NCBI GenBank assembly: GCA_021735105.1 | Contig: JAIPHS010000070.1 | Location: 1-8,166, forward strand | Direction: 5' to 3' | Length of the DNA: 8,166 nucleotides | Origin: Candidatus Omnitrophota bacterium | GTDB taxonomy: Bacteria; Omnitrophota; Gorgyraeia; Duberdicusellales; 4484-171 | In this document: in pieces, positions 5,808-8,166 of the stretch | Position numbering within the stretch: position 1 is the first letter of the stretch | How the letters are laid out: the number at the start of each line of letters is the position of its first letter | Notes under the pieces: model-generated | What the model saw: only the letters and a program-made list of their open reading frames with translations | What the model was told of the DNA's origin: nothing | The model's database searches: none | Translations under genes and position numbers: made by a program

Positions 5808-8166
5808 TTTTTCTCCTTTTCTGCTTTAATATCCAAACAAAGCCCCTGAAGTTCTTTTACTAAAACATTAAACGATTCAGGAACTGAAGGCCGAAACTTT
5901 TGCTCACCTCTAACAATAGCTTCATAGATACGAGTTCTTCCTTCTACATCATCACTTTTTACAGTAAGCATCTCTTGTAGAGTAAATGCCGCCCCATATG
6001 CTTCAAGAGCCCAAACTTCCATCTCTCCAAAGCGCTGTCCGCCGAATTGAGCTTTTCCGCCTAAAGGCTGCTGAGTAATTAATGAGTAAGGGCCGATGGC
6101 TCGAGCGTGAATTTTTTCATCAACCATATGGATTAACTTCATAATGTACATATAGCCAACCCCTACCTTTTGAGTAAAGCGTTTTCCAGTATAGCCGTCA
6201 TACAAAACAACTTTCCCGTCTTCAGGTAAATTAGCCTTTCTAAATAAATCTTTTATATCCTCCGGGCTGGCCCCGTCAAAAACCGGTGTCTCAATTCTAA
6301 TATTTAATTTTTTTGCCGCCCAGCCAAGATGCATCTCAAGCAATTGCCCAACATTCATCCGGGAAGGAACCCCTAAAGGATTAAGTAAAATATCCATGGG
6401 AGTACCATCTTCTAAATACGGCATATCTTCTTCGGGTAAAACTTTCGAAATAACCCCTTTATTTCCGTGACGTCCCGACAACTTGTCGCCGGCTGAAATC
6501 TTACGTTTTATTGCGACAAACACCACTATTCTTTTCAATACTCCGGCTGGTAGTTCATCTCCTTTTTTTACTTTTGAAAGCTCTAGGTCTTTTTCCATCA
6601 TCAACTCATCGTACCTTTGATCATATAAGTTGACTATGGTATTTGCTTCTTCATTTTGCTGCCAATGGCGGGGTTTTATCTTATTCTCTGGTTTACCTAA
6701 AACAGTGCTTAGTCTCTTTAATTTTTCTTTTTCTAATATTTCTTTTTCTTCTTCATAATACTGCTCAATTTCCTTGGTCCGTTGAAGTTCAAGCGTCTTT
6801 TCTTTCTTGGAACGCCTGCCTCTTTCTTTTCTTTGAAAAACTTCTACGTTAGTTACTATGCCTTTAATCCCCGGCGGCACTCTCAGCGAACTATCTTTAA
6901 CATCCGCTGCTTTTTCCCCAAAAATGGCCCGCAGCAATCTTTCTTCGGGAGAAAGTTCTTTTTCTGTTTTTGGGGTAACCCTTCCCACTAAAATATCATC
7001 AGAGACAACCTCAGCGCCAATCCTTACTACCCCTTCTGAATCTAAGTCACCTAGCGCTTCTTCTCCCACGTTAGGAATATCACGGGTAATTTCTTCATTA
7101 CCCAATCTAGTTTCTCTAGCTTCACTTTCAAATTTTTCAATGTGGATAGAAGTAAGCGCATCATCTTTTACTAAGCGTTCACTAATAACTATAGCATCTT
7201 CAAAATTGTAACCCCTCCAAGGCATAAAGCCGACTAAGAGGTTAGTCCCCAGTGAAATATCTCCTTCTTTGGTAGCTATTCCATCAGCTATAATGTCTCC
7301 TCTTTTTACCTTTTGTCCTTTTTTAACCAAAGGAGTTTGATTTATGCAAGTATTAGCATTAGTCCGGTAAAATTTTTTTAATTTATAAGCGTAATTATTT
7401 ATTGTTATTGAAGAACTGTCTACCGCGGTAACTTCACCGGATTCTTCAGTAACTACGGCGGCGCCGCTATCTTTGGCAACTTTTTGTTCCAGGCCGGTTC
7501 CGGCTAAAGGAGCCTCGGGAAAAAGTAAAGGAACTGCCTGCCTCTGCATATTAGAGCCCATCAAAGCTCGATTAGCATCGTCATGTTCTAAGAAAGGAAT
7601 TAACGATGATGATACTGACATAATTTGTTGAGCTGAAACATCAATATATTCAAGTTTTTTTGGTGAAACTTTGGGAAAATTACCTTGAAAACGGGCATAA
7701 ATCTCTGAATCAAGAATCTTTCCAGTTGAATCTGTATTAGAGGTAATCTGGCCTACCATTTTATTTTCTTCTACATCGCTCAAGAGATATTCAACTTTAT
7801 TTTTTATCTTTCCGTCTACAACCGGCCGGTAAGGTGTGGCAAGAAATCCCATAGAATTAATCTTTGCGTAAGTAGTCAAAGAAGTAAGTAAACCAATATT
7901 AGCTCCTTCCGGTGTCTCAATCGGACAAACCCGTCCGTAATGGGTAGGATGCACATCCCTTACTTCAAACCCGGCTCTTTCTCGTGAAAGGCCTCCCGGC
8001 CCCATTGCGGACAATCTTCTTTTATGAGTCATCTCAGCTATCGGATTGGTTTGATCCATAAATTGAGAAAGCGGCGAACGGGCAAAAAAATCTTTGATTT
8101 GGCTGGAAAATGCTTTTGAGTTAATTAAATGCTGAATAGAAAAATCTCCTGAAGAGACCAATGAAT
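5804..8166 (-). CDS. rpoB: DNA-directed RNA polymerase subunit beta, C-terminal two thirds (cut by window edge)
   Basis: Second large subunit of core RNA polymerase; forms one side of the active-site cleft and the rifampicin pocket. The frame stays open to the right edge, so the 5' third is outside; the first start-like codon (TTG at 8161) is an internal Leu and not a real start. Counting that Leu as residue 1, 785 residues are visible. They include the rifampicin region LSQFMDQTNPIAEMTHKRRL (31-50), RERAGFEVRDVHPTHYGRVCP (60-80), ETPEGANIG (82-90), PWRGYNFEDAI (314-324), a charged helical insertion near 441-530 matching the E. coli beta-i9 position, active-site Lys560 and Lys568 in GDKLSGRHGNKG, NPLGVPSRMN (594-603), QQPLGGKAQFGGQRFGEME (697-715) and the C-terminal clamp helix ending TLQEMLTVKSDDVEGRT plus PESFNVLVKEL. 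The stop TGA overlaps rpoC. The fragment fits the family throughout with no frameshift. Confidence 0.99.
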   Translation of the reverse strand, partial: SLVSSGDFSIQHLINSKAFSSQIKDFFARSPLSQFMDQTNPIAEMTHKRRLSAMGPGGLSRERAGFEVRDVHPTHYGRVCPIETPEGANIGLLTSLTTYAKINSMGFLATPYRPVVDGKIKNKVEYLLSDVEENKMVGQITSNTDSTGKILDSEIYARFQGNFPKVSPKKLEYIDVSAQQIMSVSSSLIPFLEHDDANRALMGSNMQRQAVPLLFPEAPLAGTGLEQKVAKDSGAAVVTEESGEVTAVDSSSITINNYAYKLKKFYRTNANTCINQTPLVKKGQKVKRGDIIADGIATKEGDISLGTNLLVGFMPWRGYNFEDAIVISERLVKDDALTSIHIEKFESEARETRLGNEEITRDIPNVGEEALGDLDSEGVVRIGAEVVSDDILVGRVTPKTEKELSPEERLLRAIFGEKAADVKDSSLRVPPGIKGIVTNVEVFQRKERGRRSKKEKTLELQRTKEIEQYYEEEKEILEKEKLKRLSTVLGKPENKIKPRHWQQNEEANTIVNLYDQRYDELMMEKDLELSKVKKGDELPAGVLKRIVVFVAIKRKISAGDKLSGRHGNKGVISKVLPEEDMPYLEDGTPMDILLNPLGVPSRMNVGQLLEMHLGWAAKKLNIRIETPVFDGASPEDIKDLFRKANLPEDGKVVLYDGYTGKRFTQKVGVGYMYIMKLIHMVDEKIHARAIGPYSLITQQPLGGKAQFGGQRFGEMEVWALEAYGAAFTLQEMLTVKSDDVEGRTRIYEAIVRGEQKFRPSVPESFNVLVKELQGLCLDIKAEKEKK
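5813..5817 (-). promoter_or_regulatory. Ribosome binding site of rpoC, inside rpoB
   Basis: Minus-strand AGGAG lies 5 nt before the rpoC ATG and is embedded in the Glu-Lys-rich tail codons of rpoB. With the ATGA overlap it supports translationally coupled, near-equal synthesis of beta and beta'. Confidence 0.85.
6572..6841 (-). other. Beta-i9-like insertion of RpoB near the flap
   Basis: Visible beta residues about 441-530 are very rich in Lys and Glu and look helical or coiled-coil, lying between SLRVPPGIKGIVTNVEVF and ELPAGVLKRIVVFVAIKRKI. E. coli has its beta-i9 (SI2) insertion at this position; the stretch here is roughly 20 residues shorter by motif alignment. It is known as a lineage-specific, partly dispensable insertion. 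Boundaries are approximate. Confidence 0.65.
8003..8071 (-). other. Rifampicin-resistance determining region of rpoB
   Basis: Codons for residues 31-53 of the visible beta fragment, equal to E. coli 511-533. Residues most often mutated in resistant strains keep the sensitive state: Gln513, Asp516, His526, Arg529 and Ser531 equivalents. Differences from E. coli are Thr at 518, Ile/Ala/Met at 521, 522 and 524, Leu at 530 and Met at 533. The region predicts a normal rifamycin pocket, although position 533 cannot be interpreted from sequence alone. Confidence 0.85.

Noticed and set aside
8159..8161. TTG at 8161 as the start of rpoB
   Set aside because: The frame continues to the window edge, and the sequence from this point matches the middle of the beta subunit (just before the rifampicin region), so the true start lies outside the window.

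Overview
The window is a conserved core gene-expression locus read entirely from the minus strand. In transcription order (right to left) it holds the 3' two thirds of rpoB, complete rpoC, complete rpsL, complete rpsG and the 5' part of fusA. This is the bacterial beta (RNA polymerase) operon joined directly to the str operon. No mobile element, CRISPR array, tRNA or rRNA, or accessory gene is visible. The long plus-strand open frames are antisense shadows of these genes.

Layout: rpoB (8166 to 5804, cut by the right edge) overlaps rpoC by 4 nt (ATGA). rpoC (5807 to 1833) overlaps rpsL by 13 nt. rpsL (1845 to 1468) is followed by a 118-nt spacer with an unusual set of short direct and inverted repeats. 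rpsG (1349 to 882) is followed by a spacer of about 78 nt that opens with a perfect 14-bp tandem duplication. fusA starts at 803 and runs off the left edge. The genes act together: rpoB and rpoC encode the catalytic core of RNA polymerase, S12 and S7 belong to the 30S decoding and head regions, and EF-G drives translocation. No promoter or terminator can be supported, so the whole run is probably one transcript that starts outside the window.

Organism: a bacterium with fairly AT-rich, unremarkable coding sequence. RpoC carries the long insertion inside the trigger loop (SI3 type) and RpoB carries a beta-i9-like insertion near the flap. Both are typical of Gram-negative-type lineages and absent from typical Firmicutes and Actinobacteria. 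In Escherichia coli the beta and str operons are separate, so the joined order points away from Gammaproteobacteria. The TACGAAT/ATTCGTA intergenic repeats resemble what I recall from uncultured PVC-related lineages such as Omnitrophota. That placement is a low-confidence inference.

I see no previously undescribed system. The parts most worth a second look are non-coding: the hairpin-capable rpsL-rpsG spacer, which lies where the S7 autoregulatory site lies in E. coli, and the 14-bp tandem repeat before fusA together with the lack of a clear ribosome binding site for that gene.
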